DNA of 5,428 nucleotides, from assembly GCF_934277605.1 (NCBI RefSeq), contig NZ_CAKQVD010000088.1:1-5428 (forward strand), written 5' to 3'. The notes beneath the pieces were generated by a model. The model searched no databases. It saw only the letters and a list, made by a program, of their open reading frames with translations, and was not told where the DNA came from. Position 1 is the stretch's first letter, and the number at the start of each line of letters is the position of its first letter. This document shows, piece by piece, positions 1 to 5,336 of this stretch. The DNA comes from an uncultured Anaerotignum sp. (GTDB lineage: Bacteria > Bacillota > Clostridia > Lachnospirales > Anaerotignaceae). The translations under genes were made by a program, and so were the position numbers.

Positions 1-626
1 TCAAACTCCTTGACCAGAGGGATGGAGCAGATTTCGGGCAGGATATCGGAAAACTCGATATAGGTTTCATCAATCATCACAGAGGCACCGATTTTTTTGC
101 AGTGCGAAAGAATGGCACGCATTTGCTCTATGCGGATGGCGGTGCCTGTGGGGTTATTGGGGTTGCAGGCAACAAACATACCCACATCCTCGGTCAGCGT
201 TTCCAAGAGGGCGGGCAGATTCAGTTGGAAATTATCCTCCTCCTTCAAGGGGAAATATTCAAATTTGCCGCCGCCCAGAGAGATTTCCCGTTCATATTCG
301 GAATAGGCAGGCCCCATGATGACGGAATGGGACGCATGAACCGTTTGGATAAAGGTGGAAATCAGCTCGGTGGAGCCGTTGCCGACAACGATATGGGCGG
401 GATCTGCGCCGGTATAGGTGCCGATTGCCGCACGGAGCGCCTGATATCGTTTATCGGGATAGGTGCAGATGAGGCGGAGATTTTCCTTCAGGGCGGTCTC
501 TGCCTTTTCGGGAAAGCCCAGAGGGTTGATGTTGCCGCTGAAATCAATGATTTCCTCCTTGGGAATGCCGTAGGTGCTTTGGATTGCGTCCAAATCGCCG
601 CCATGGGCGTGTGTCAATACTGTCAT
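1..626 (-). CDS. CobD/HisC-like PLP-dependent aminotransferase family protein, partial (C-terminus off window)
   Basis: This is the N-terminal 208 residues of a fold-type I (class I/II aminotransferase) PLP enzyme; the frame stays open to the window edge. Visible motifs are HGG at residues 8-10, DFSGNINPLG at 28-37, TYPD at 55-58, GNGSTELI at 82-89 (cofactor phosphate region), CNPNNPTGT at 154-162 with the conserved Asn, and IDETYIEF at 185-192, whose Asp186 should contact the PLP ring nitrogen. The Schiff-base lysine lies beyond the window. The HGG plus DFSxNINPLG opening is typical of CobD, L-threonine-O-3-phosphate decarboxylase of cobalamin side-chain synthesis; histidinol-phosphate aminotransferase (HisC) is the nearest alternative. 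Known CobD and HisC proteins are about 355-365 aa, so a little over half is present. The ATG at 626 is preceded by AGAAGG at 637-642, 10 bases away. It follows the 529-aa gene by 76 bases on the same strand, probably in one operon. No other cobalamin gene is visible, so the substrate is unproven. The family call is firm; CobD over HisC is an inference. Confidence 0.88.
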   Translation of the reverse strand, partial: MTVLTHAHGGDLDAIQSTYGIPKEEIIDFSGNINPLGFPEKAETALKENLRLICTYPDKRYQALRAAIGTYTGADPAHIVVGNGSTELISTFIQTVHASHSVIMGPAYSEYEREISLGGGKFEYFPLKEEDNFQLNLPALLETLTEDVGMFVACNPNNPTGTAIRIEQMRAILSHCKKIGASVMIDETYIEFSDILPEICSIPLVKEF

Positions 627-668
627 GATTGCATTACCTTCTTTCAAACATAAAGAGACTATCATATA

Positions 669-719
669 TTAGAACATTTTATCCGTTAGAGCATTTTATT
701 CATTAGAACATTTCATCCA
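669..719 (-). repeat. Three tandem 17-bp repeats spanning the stop codon of the 529-aa gene
   Basis: Units lie at 703-719, 686-702 and 669-685. Read on the minus strand they are TGGATGAAATGTTCTAA, TGAATAAAATGCTCTAA and CGGATAAAATGTTCTAA, with 14-15 of 17 positions identical in each pair. The first unit encodes the last residues DEMF and the TAA stop of the upstream gene; the other two are untranslated and extend toward the cobD-like gene. Because 17 is not a multiple of 3, each copy falls in another frame. The second unit puts an in-frame TGA directly after the TAA. The likely origin is slippage or duplication of the gene's 3' end; any function is unknown. Confidence 0.85.
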
Positions 720-2292
720 TTTTTTCAAGCTCAACCATTTTGGGACTTTGCTTTGTCACTCTCGGATACATAAGATAGGGGTTTCCCTTGCCCTTTTCCA
801 GAATTTCGAGTGTGAGAAAGGCGGCTTTGCTATGGGTGGGATAGAGCGTGAGCAGACTGCCGACTGCCAAGGGCAATTCCTGCAGGGCCTTGCCGTTTGC
901 CTTATTCAAGGAGCGCTTGGAGCCAAGGGTGGAATATTCCAGAGGGAAGCCGTTTTTATCGGGGACGGAAAGCAGATAATCGGGCAAATCCTCCATGCAG
1001 AAGGCACCGCAGAGGTCTCTGCAAAGGGTATCCAAATCCATATCCTGCCCGACCTCGATGATTCTCCATAAATCCGCATCGCCGCCCTGTGTGATTTTGA
1101 CGGAAAGCACATCGGGGACGACCTCCATCAAAAAGAGCAGCTCTCTTTCCTGCGCCTCTGCCTCCTGCAAAACAGCCGCTTGGAGCTGTTCATAGGGCAT
1201 GGTGCGTGGCATCCGCTGTTTATCCACATCCAAGAGCGTTTCATCCGCAAAAAGCTGTTTTCCCAAGGCGGTCAGGCTATAATAGGTGGGCGGCGTGAAC
1301 AATTCCGCACTCACATTATGCTCCATCAAAATGAGGGACGCCAAGGTGTTTACCAAGGAATAAAACCGCACGGGTGTGAAGGAGATGGGGCGGATGAAAT
1401 GGAAAAAGAGACTCATGGGTGTCAGAAACCATTTATCCAGCATAATGCCTGTGAAAAGGAAGGAGGAAACAATGGAGCGTTCCTCCGCATTGAGCTGTTC
1501 GGGCGGGATTTTCCAGATTTCCGCAATATCCACATCCACTTTTTTATAGAAATCTATGAAAATGCGGTCAATTTCCTGATTGCTTTCCAATAAGTGATAG
1601 AAAAAATCGGGCGGTGCAATGCCGCTTTCCAAATCCATGCTTTCCATGAACCGTTCTGCCGCAAGCGTGCAGGCGGATTCGCCAAGCTGAAAGAGGATAT
1701 CTGCCGTATCCTGTGCGAAAAAATCCTCACATTCCAAGGCGGGCTGCACCCGACGGGTATGGATGGAGGGCATAGGCACAAGCAAGCCATGCAGCCATGC
1801 CAGACGCATGAGATATTCCAGATAAAAATCGGATTGCAGGCTCAGGCGGGAGAGGATTTCTTTTTTATCCGCCTCCAAGAGCAAGCCGCCTTCATCTGTG
1901 GCACGGTCCGGCGTGCAATGGGAAATGAGCGCCTGCAAATCTGCCACCAAAGGATGCTCCTGTGTGGAATAGGACAGCAGAGAAAAGCTGTATTCGGAGA
2001 CAAATTCCGCATCGGGCTGCTCCTCGGCAGGCGTGGTGCGCATTGCATAGGCATATTCGGTTTCTGCATCGGCATCTGTTTCCAAATCCAATGCAAAGAG
2101 GTTGGCAGGGGAAAGAATGGTTTCCTGTGCCAATGCCGCATAGTACCACTTGCCGAAGGCCAAGGGGGCAACATCGAGCAGGGGACGACGGCAGGGTGCG
2201 TCCATCCGTTGACGCATATTTTCATATCCGTTCAGAAAAAGGCTCAAAAGAGGTGCGTGCTTTGCCTGTACGGATTTTGTCTGTTTTATCAT
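703..2292 (-). CDS. Unrecognised 529-aa protein with a probable C-terminal pRiA4b ORF-3-like domain
   Basis: I do not recognise the full protein. It is soluble-looking, acidic and largely helical, with no signal peptide or clear membrane segment. Residues about 395-500 (VLSVKIT, then LWRIIEV at 408-414, a helix DLDTLCRDLCGAF at 419-431, and a strand LTLEIL at 493-498 followed by YPR at 509-511) resemble in order the pRiA4b ORF-3-like fold. Typical members read LKI...WRRIEV, a helix ending AFGW, then LE and YPRC. The family's Trp after AFG and the later cysteine-rich end are missing here, so the domain is diverged. A stretch at 334-348 (PPTYYSLTALGKQLF) looks like a winged-helix wing segment. 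I chose the ATG at 2292 because AAAGGAG (2300-2306) stands 7 bases before it; an ATG 11 codons upstream (2325) has no such site. It is the first gene of a leftward unit with the cobD-like gene and ends within tandem repeats. Its function is unknown. Confidence 0.85.
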   Translation of the reverse strand: MIKQTKSVQAKHAPLLSLFLNGYENMRQRMDAPCRRPLLDVAPLAFGKWYYAALAQETILSPANLFALDLETDADAETEYAYAMRTTPAEEQPDAEFVSEYSFSLLSYSTQEHPLVADLQALISHCTPDRATDEGGLLLEADKKEILSRLSLQSDFYLEYLMRLAWLHGLLVPMPSIHTRRVQPALECEDFFAQDTADILFQLGESACTLAAERFMESMDLESGIAPPDFFYHLLESNQEIDRIFIDFYKKVDVDIAEIWKIPPEQLNAEERSIVSSFLFTGIMLDKWFLTPMSLFFHFIRPISFTPVRFYSLVNTLASLILMEHNVSAELFTPPTYYSLTALGKQLFADETLLDVDKQRMPRTMPYEQLQAAVLQEAEAQERELLFLMEVVPDVLSVKITQGGDADLWRIIEVGQDMDLDTLCRDLCGAFCMEDLPDYLLSVPDKNGFPLEYSTLGSKRSLNKANGKALQELPLAVGSLLTLYPTHSKAAFLTLEILEKGKGNPYLMYPRVTKQSPKMVELEKMDEMF

Positions 2293-2299
2293 CTCAAAA

Positions 2300-2306
2300 C
2301 TCCTTT
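2300..2306 (-). promoter_or_regulatory. Ribosome binding site deciding the start of the 529-aa gene
   Basis: AAAGGAG on the minus strand, 7 bases before the ATG at 2292. It favours this start over the in-frame ATG at 2325, which would add 11 residues rich in Arg and has no purine-rich site before it. Confidence 0.8.
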
Positions 2307-2338
2307 GTCTGCGAGCGTGCCGCAAGCATAATCATCTT

Positions 2339-2367
2339 ATTCTAACAGAAAAAAAGGATTTTTAAAA
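2339..2367 (-). promoter_or_regulatory. Possible sigma-A promoter for the leftward unit (extended -10)
   Basis: On the minus strand TAGAAT (2344-2339) differs from TATAAT at one position and is preceded by TG and one base, forming an extended -10. A weak -35, TTTTAA (2367-2362), lies 17 bases upstream. The predicted leader to the ATG at 2292 is about 40 bases. The weak -35 makes this only a candidate. Confidence 0.4.
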
Positions 2368-2380
2368 CCGTAAAGCGGAA

Positions 2381-2405
2381 AAATTCCTATCATTTGCAGG
2401 AATTT
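2381..2405. repeat. Perfect 8-bp inverted repeat in the divergent intergenic region (operator candidate)
   Basis: AAATTCCT (2381-2388) and AGGAATTT (2398-2405) are exact inverted copies around a 9-base spacer. The dyad is flanked by direct copies of CGGAAAA at 2376-2382 and 2408-2414, 32 bases apart or about three helical turns. The site lies upstream of both candidate promoters, where a regulator of the divergent genes could bind. No T tract follows on either strand that would make it a terminator. The binding protein is unknown. Confidence 0.5.
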
Positions 2406-2420
2406 GACGGAAAAGCGTAC

Positions 2421-2490
2421 AAAAAAAATCGAAAAAGGAAGAAATTTTTTCAAACAACGGCAAAAATTCATCTGGGAAGGACATTTTTTT
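2421..2490. other. A/T-tract region upstream of the plus-strand promoter
   Basis: Runs of A or T occur at 2421-2428, 2432-2436, 2442-2450, 2462-2466 and 2484-2490. Their centres are roughly 10-12 bases, or multiples of that, apart. Such tracts upstream of a -35 box often bend DNA or act as UP elements for the RNA polymerase alpha subunit. The rest of the 2293-2579 intergenic region contains only the promoters, the dyad and the ribosome binding sites listed separately. Confidence 0.4.
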
Positions 2491-2500
2491 GGATTTGTAC

Positions 2501-2529
2501 TTGTCAAGCAAAAGGATTTATGATATAGT
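2501..2529 (+). promoter_or_regulatory. Sigma-A type promoter for the ACT protein-thrB-lysC operon
   Basis: The -35 is TTGTCA (2501-2506) and the -10 is TATAGT (2524-2529), separated by the optimal 17 bases. Each hexamer matches consensus at 5 of 6 positions. Transcription would begin near 2536, giving a leader of about 44 bases before the TTG start at 2580. The leader is too short for a T-box or a classical attenuator, and I see neither. Confidence 0.75.
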
Positions 2530-2565
2530 CCTTATGTCGAAAACAAATGTTTTTAAAACAAAAAC

Positions 2566-2571
2566 AGGAGG
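2566..2571 (+). promoter_or_regulatory. Ribosome binding site that decides a TTG start
   Basis: AGGAGG stands 8 bases before TTG at 2580. The in-frame ATG at 2547 would place this site inside the coding region, has no ribosome binding site of its own and lies only about 11 bases from the predicted transcription start. Confidence 0.85.
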
Positions 2572-2579
2572 AGAACACC

Positions 2580-3023
2580 TTGAAGGAAGATAAGAATTAT
2601 TATATCGTAGACAAAGCAGTTCTGCCGGAAATCTTTTTGAAGGTGATGGATGTAAAAAATCTATTGGAAAGTAAAAAGGAAAAAACGGTGCAGGATGCGG
2701 TCAACCGTGTGGGAATCAGCCGCAGCGCCTTCTATAAATATCGGGATGCGGTACATCCGCTTTACGAAAACACAAGAGGGAAAACCGTAACCATTTCCAT
2801 GAACCTTGACCATACCAGAGGGCTGCTGTCCTCTGTGCTGAACAGCATTGCATCCGAGGGAGCAAATATTTTGACGATTAACCAGACCATTCCCATCAAC
2901 GGCATTGCAAACGTGACAGTGACGATTGAAACCAACGAAATGCAGGGAGAGCTGGGCAGACTGATGACACGCATTGAGGGCTTGCCCGGAGTGCAGTCCT
3001 TAAAAATTATTGCAAGAGAGTAA
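2580..3023 (+). CDS. pheB: PheB-type ACT domain-containing protein (UPF0735 family)
   Basis: The product is a 147-aa protein, the usual length of PheB-type proteins, when read from the TTG at 2580. The N-terminal part (residues 1-65) contains a helix-turn-helix-like segment at 36-54 (TVQDAVNRVGISRSAFYKY). The C-terminal part (about 69-146) is one ACT domain, with a first strand KTVTISMNLDHTRGLLSSVLNSIA, a second stretch ANILTINQTIPINGIANVTVTIE, and a closing LPGVQSLKII. ACT domains bind amino acids and control enzymes or transcription. The family is sometimes annotated as chorismate mutase, but no catalytic residues for that are evident. It is the first gene of the operon, 50 bases before thrB. 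This placement suggests sensing of an aspartate-family amino acid such as threonine, which is an inference. The symbol follows the Bacillus family name and does not imply a role in phenylalanine synthesis. Confidence 0.92.
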   Translation: MKEDKNYYIVDKAVLPEIFLKVMDVKNLLESKKEKTVQDAVNRVGISRSAFYKYRDAVHPLYENTRGKTVTISMNLDHTRGLLSSVLNSIASEGANILTINQTIPINGIANVTVTIETNEMQGELGRLMTRIEGLPGVQSLKIIARE

Positions 3024-3057
3024 GTGAGGGAAACGGAAAAAAGGCTTCGTGTAATTT

Positions 3058-3063
3058 AGGAGG
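3058..3063 (+). promoter_or_regulatory. Ribosome binding site of thrB
   Basis: AGGAGG, 10 bases before the ATG at 3074. The 50-base gap after the ACT gene shows no terminator-like hairpin, consistent with co-transcription. Confidence 0.75.
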
Positions 3064-3073
3064 GAACGAAAAA

Positions 3074-3976
3074 ATGATTCATATTCAGATTCCGGCGACA
3101 TCCGCCAACATGGGCCCGGGCTTTGACAGCATCGGCTTAGCAGTGCAGCTTTATAACCACATTTGGGTGGAGGAGCAGGAGAGCGGCTTAACCATTGAGG
3201 TAAAGCGGAAGCAGGAGATTGAAATTCCCACCGATGAAACGAATTTGATTTATCAGACCATGCAGTTCTTTTATGAAAAGAAGGGACTGAAAATGCCCGG
3301 TGTGCATCTGATTCAGGAGGATGAGATTCCGATGGCCAGAGGGCTGGGCAGCAGTGCGGCTTGCATTGTTGGGGGGCTTTTGGCGGCGAATGAGCTGGCA
3401 GGCAGACCTTGCGACAGAGAGGAGCTGGCACAGATGGCGGCAAGCCTGGAGGGACACCCCGATAATTCCAACCCGGCACTGTTCGGCGGCATGGTGGTCG
3501 GCGCACAGACGGAGGAAAAAATGGGATATGTTCGTCTGGAGCTGCCGGAGGATTTGATTTTTGCCGTGATGGTTCCGGATTTCCCCGTTTCCACCAGTGC
3601 CTCCAGAAGTGTTTTGCCCGAAAGCTACACAAGAAAGGATGTTGTTTTCAACGCATCCCGTGCGGCACTTTTGGTTGCCTCTGTGATGACAGGGAAATAT
3701 GAGAATTTTGACATGGCCATGCAGGACAGAATCCATCAGCCCTATCGTGCGAAGCTGATTGACGGCATGGAGGATATTTTTGAACACGCCAAGGCGTTTG
3801 GTGCCGTTGCTACCTATTTAAGCGGCGCAGGCTCTACCCTGATGGCAATGGTCACAAGGGACAAGGCAGCGGGCTTCCAAAAGGAAATGGCTGCTTATTT
3901 GGGCACCCTTCCGCATAACTGGAAGCTGCAGCTTTTGCAGGCAGACAGAGAGGGTGCAAAAATCGAAACGGAATAA
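3074..3976 (+). CDS. thrB: Homoserine kinase
   Basis: The enzyme phosphorylates L-homoserine with ATP to O-phospho-L-homoserine, the penultimate step of threonine synthesis, in the cytoplasm. The 300-aa product is of normal length for this GHMP-superfamily kinase. Motif 1 is PATSANMGPGFDS at residues 7-19, the glycine/serine-rich ATP phosphate loop is ARGLGSSAA at 88-96, and EGHPDN at 126-131 is the conserved substrate-side motif. The C-terminal GHMP motif 3 is SGAGST at 250-255. All are intact, so an active enzyme is expected. The ATG at 3074 places motif 1 right at the N-terminus, as in the family. The gene sits between the ACT protein and lysC in the same direction. Neither threonine synthase (thrC) nor homoserine dehydrogenase (hom) lies in the window. 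Confidence 0.96.
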   Translation: MIHIQIPATSANMGPGFDSIGLAVQLYNHIWVEEQESGLTIEVKRKQEIEIPTDETNLIYQTMQFFYEKKGLKMPGVHLIQEDEIPMARGLGSSAACIVGGLLAANELAGRPCDREELAQMAASLEGHPDNSNPALFGGMVVGAQTEEKMGYVRLELPEDLIFAVMVPDFPVSTSASRSVLPESYTRKDVVFNASRAALLVASVMTGKYENFDMAMQDRIHQPYRAKLIDGMEDIFEHAKAFGAVATYLSGAGSTLMAMVTRDKAAGFQKEMAAYLGTLPHNWKLQLLQADREGAKIETE

Positions 3977-3988
3977 AACTGCTTTTCT

Positions 3989-4012
3989 TTCAGATGTATT
4001 TTCCCATCTGAA
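3989..4012 (+). repeat. Perfect 8-bp hairpin between thrB and lysC, without a U tract
   Basis: TTCAGATG (3989-3996) and CATCTGAA (4005-4012) pair exactly around an 8-base loop. An outer CTGC (3979-3982) can pair with GCAG (4016-4019) across an internal loop. Neither strand has a T run after the stem, so it is not a typical intrinsic terminator. It could mark an mRNA processing or stability site, or modulate lysC expression relative to thrB. Confidence 0.6.
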
Positions 4013-4030
4013 GCGGCAGGATAAACATAC

Positions 4031-4036
4031 AGGAGG
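4031..4036 (+). promoter_or_regulatory. Ribosome binding site of lysC
   Basis: AGGAGG, 9 bases before the ATG at 4046. It lies just downstream of the intergenic hairpin and outside it, so it would remain accessible if the hairpin forms. Confidence 0.75.
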
Positions 4037-4045
4037 AAAAAGACG

Positions 4046-5287
4046 ATGTTGATTGTGCAGAAATACGGCGGCAGTTCCGTCGCAAATGCCGAAAGAGTGT
4101 TTAATGTTGCAAAGCGCATCATGCGTACAAGAATGGAAGGAAACGACGTTGTGGTTGTGCTGTCCGCACAGGGCAAGACCACAGACGGCCTGATTGCGAA
4201 GGCAAAGGAAATCAACGCCAAGCCCAGCCGCAGAGAAATGGATATGCTGCTTTCTACAGGGGAACAGCAGTCTGTTGCGCTGATGGCAATGGCAATCAGC
4301 GCCATTGGCGGCAGAGCGGTTTCCTTGAACGCGGCACAGGTGGGGATTGAAACCACAAATACATACAGCAATGCGCGCATCCGCCATATCAATACAGAGC
4401 GGATTGAAAATGAGCTGGATGAAGGCAGTGTTGTGCTGGTGACAGGGTTCCAGGGGGTAAATGCAGTGGGCGACACCACAACATTGGGCCGTGGCGGCTC
4501 TGATACCTCCGCTGTGGCACTGGCGGCAGCCCTCAATGCAGATATGTGTGAAATTTATACAGACGTAGAGGGCGTTTATACAGCAGATCCCCGTGTGGTG
4601 CCGGATGCGGTAAAGCTGGATGAAATCAGCTATGACGAAATGCTGGAGCTGGCATCCTTGGGTGCAAAGGTGCTGCACAGCCGTTCTGTTGAGGTAGCGA
4701 AAAAATACAATGTGAAATTGGTTGTACGTTCCAGTATGTCCGAGGCGGAAGGTACAGAGGTGAAGGAGGACGTAAAGATGGAAAGAATGCTGGTTAGCGG
4801 CGTTGCAGCAGATAAAAAGGTATCCCGTATTTCTATTATGGGCATCAATGACGAGCCGGGTAAGGCGTTTGAGGTATTCTCTTTGATGGCAAAGGAAAAG
4901 GTTAGCGTAGATATTATTTTGCAGTCCACAGGTGCAGACGGCAAGCAGAATATCTCCTTTACCATTGGCGAGGATGACTTGGATATCGCACTGAAGGCTT
5001 TGGAGAAAAACAAGGAACGCCTGACTGCAAGAGAAATTGTGCATGATGAAAACACAGCGAAGCTTTCTATCGTTGGCGCGGGCATGGCAACCAACCCCGG
5101 TGTTGCGGCAATGTTCTTTGAGGCAATGTATGATGCGGGGGTAAATATCCAGATGATTTCCACATCCGAAATCAAAATCACTGTTTTGATTGCGAAGGAT
5201 GATGTGGATGCGGCTATGGTTGCGGTGCATGATAAATTCAAAATGGCATCCGTAAACATGAGACAGGCTCCTGCTACGGAGGAATAA
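4046..5287 (+). CDS. lysC: Aspartate kinase (alpha subunit, with C-terminal ACT regulatory domains)
   Basis: It phosphorylates L-aspartate with ATP to 4-phospho-L-aspartate, the committing step toward lysine, threonine, methionine and diaminopimelate. The 413-aa product matches the usual 400-415 aa of the monofunctional class. The amino-acid kinase domain spans about residues 1-235, with KYGGSS at 6-11, the substrate-binding STGEQ at 70-74, TLGRGGSDT at 146-154 and the nucleotide-side YTDVEGVYTADPR at 171-183. Two ACT domains follow: about 260-330 (SRISIMGINDEPGKAFEVF...) and about 337-405 (AKLSIVGAGMATNPGVAAMFFEAM... ISTSEIKITVLI). The latter carries the SIVGAGM and ISTSEIKI motifs of the effector-binding interface. 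Feedback inhibition by lysine and/or threonine is expected from the family, but which one cannot be read here. No homoserine dehydrogenase domain is fused. It is last in the visible operon, 69 bases after thrB, and contains an internal start for a beta subunit. Confidence 0.97.
   Translation: MLIVQKYGGSSVANAERVFNVAKRIMRTRMEGNDVVVVLSAQGKTTDGLIAKAKEINAKPSRREMDMLLSTGEQQSVALMAMAISAIGGRAVSLNAAQVGIETTNTYSNARIRHINTERIENELDEGSVVLVTGFQGVNAVGDTTTLGRGGSDTSAVALAAALNADMCEIYTDVEGVYTADPRVVPDAVKLDEISYDEMLELASLGAKVLHSRSVEVAKKYNVKLVVRSSMSEAEGTEVKEDVKMERMLVSGVAADKKVSRISIMGINDEPGKAFEVFSLMAKEKVSVDIILQSTGADGKQNISFTIGEDDLDIALKALEKNKERLTAREIVHDENTAKLSIVGAGMATNPGVAAMFFEAMYDAGVNIQMISTSEIKITVLIAKDDVDAAMVAVHDKFKMASVNMRQAPATEE
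4763..4770 (+). promoter_or_regulatory. Internal ribosome binding site for the LysC beta subunit
   Basis: AAGGAGGA lies inside the lysC reading frame (codons for K-E-D and neighbours), 7 bases before an in-frame ATG at 4778. It is as strong as or stronger than the sites before the annotated genes in this window. Confidence 0.75.
4778..5287 (+). CDS. Aspartate kinase beta subunit, internal in-frame translation product
   Basis: Starting at codon 245 of lysC (MERMLVSGVAADKKVS), this frame gives a 169-aa product made only of the two ACT domains. Bacillus subtilis and Corynebacterium aspartate kinases are known to make an alpha2-beta2 enzyme, with the beta chain translated from an internal start at this same domain border; in those proteins the beta chain is about 160-170 aa. 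Here the border position, length and strong upstream Shine-Dalgarno (4763-4770) all agree. A second Met (codon 248) has a less favourable distance. The product itself is inferred; the site and frame are seen directly. Confidence 0.72.
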   Translation: MERMLVSGVAADKKVSRISIMGINDEPGKAFEVFSLMAKEKVSVDIILQSTGADGKQNISFTIGEDDLDIALKALEKNKERLTAREIVHDENTAKLSIVGAGMATNPGVAAMFFEAMYDAGVNIQMISTSEIKITVLIAKDDVDAAMVAVHDKFKMASVNMRQAPATEE

Positions 5288-5325
5288 AAAAAGGCGAAGC
5301 AGGCCGGCACCGATGTGTCGGCTTC
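5286..5325 (-). terminator. Candidate minus-strand intrinsic terminator just downstream of lysC
   Basis: A stem pairs 5301-5310 with 5315-5324 (10 pairs including two G-U on the plus-strand RNA) around the loop CGAT. It can alternatively be extended by GAAGC (5296-5300) with GCTTC (5321-5325), leaving a 4-base bulge. The seven A residues at 5286-5292 become a T run after the stem only on the minus strand, separated by 3 bases in the extended form. This would end a convergent gene arriving from the right. On the plus strand the stem has no T tract, so it is a poor terminator for lysC. Confidence 0.4.
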
Positions 5326-5336
5326 AGACTGTAGAT

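Noticed and set aside
102..653. Long plus-strand open frame of 183 codons
   Set aside because: It is antisense to the CobD/HisC-like gene, whose minus-strand frame carries clear family motifs; the plus frame has no recognisable motifs and no good ribosome binding site.
1594..2331. Plus-strand open frame of 245 codons opposite the 529-aa gene
   Set aside because: The composition is rich in Cys, His and Gln in an unnatural pattern, it lacks a ribosome binding site, and it mirrors the minus-strand gene, which has a good start and a domain-like C-terminus.
2530..2579. T-box, riboswitch or peptide attenuator in the operon leader
   Set aside because: The leader from the predicted transcription start is only about 44 bases. 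It shows no T-box motif and no terminator, only weak AT-rich pairing such as AAAAC with GTTTT.
3000..3632. Minus-strand open frame of 210 codons opposite thrB
   Set aside because: The Pro, Ser and Arg-rich translation is typical of an antisense shadow; ThrB on the plus strand has all its motifs.
3989..4012. Intrinsic terminator between thrB and lysC
   Set aside because: The stem is good, but no T run follows on either strand, so it is listed as a hairpin only.
3818..5230. Long minus-strand open frame of 470 codons opposite lysC
   Set aside because: It is an antisense shadow of lysC and the end of thrB, very rich in His and Cys, with no recognisable motifs.
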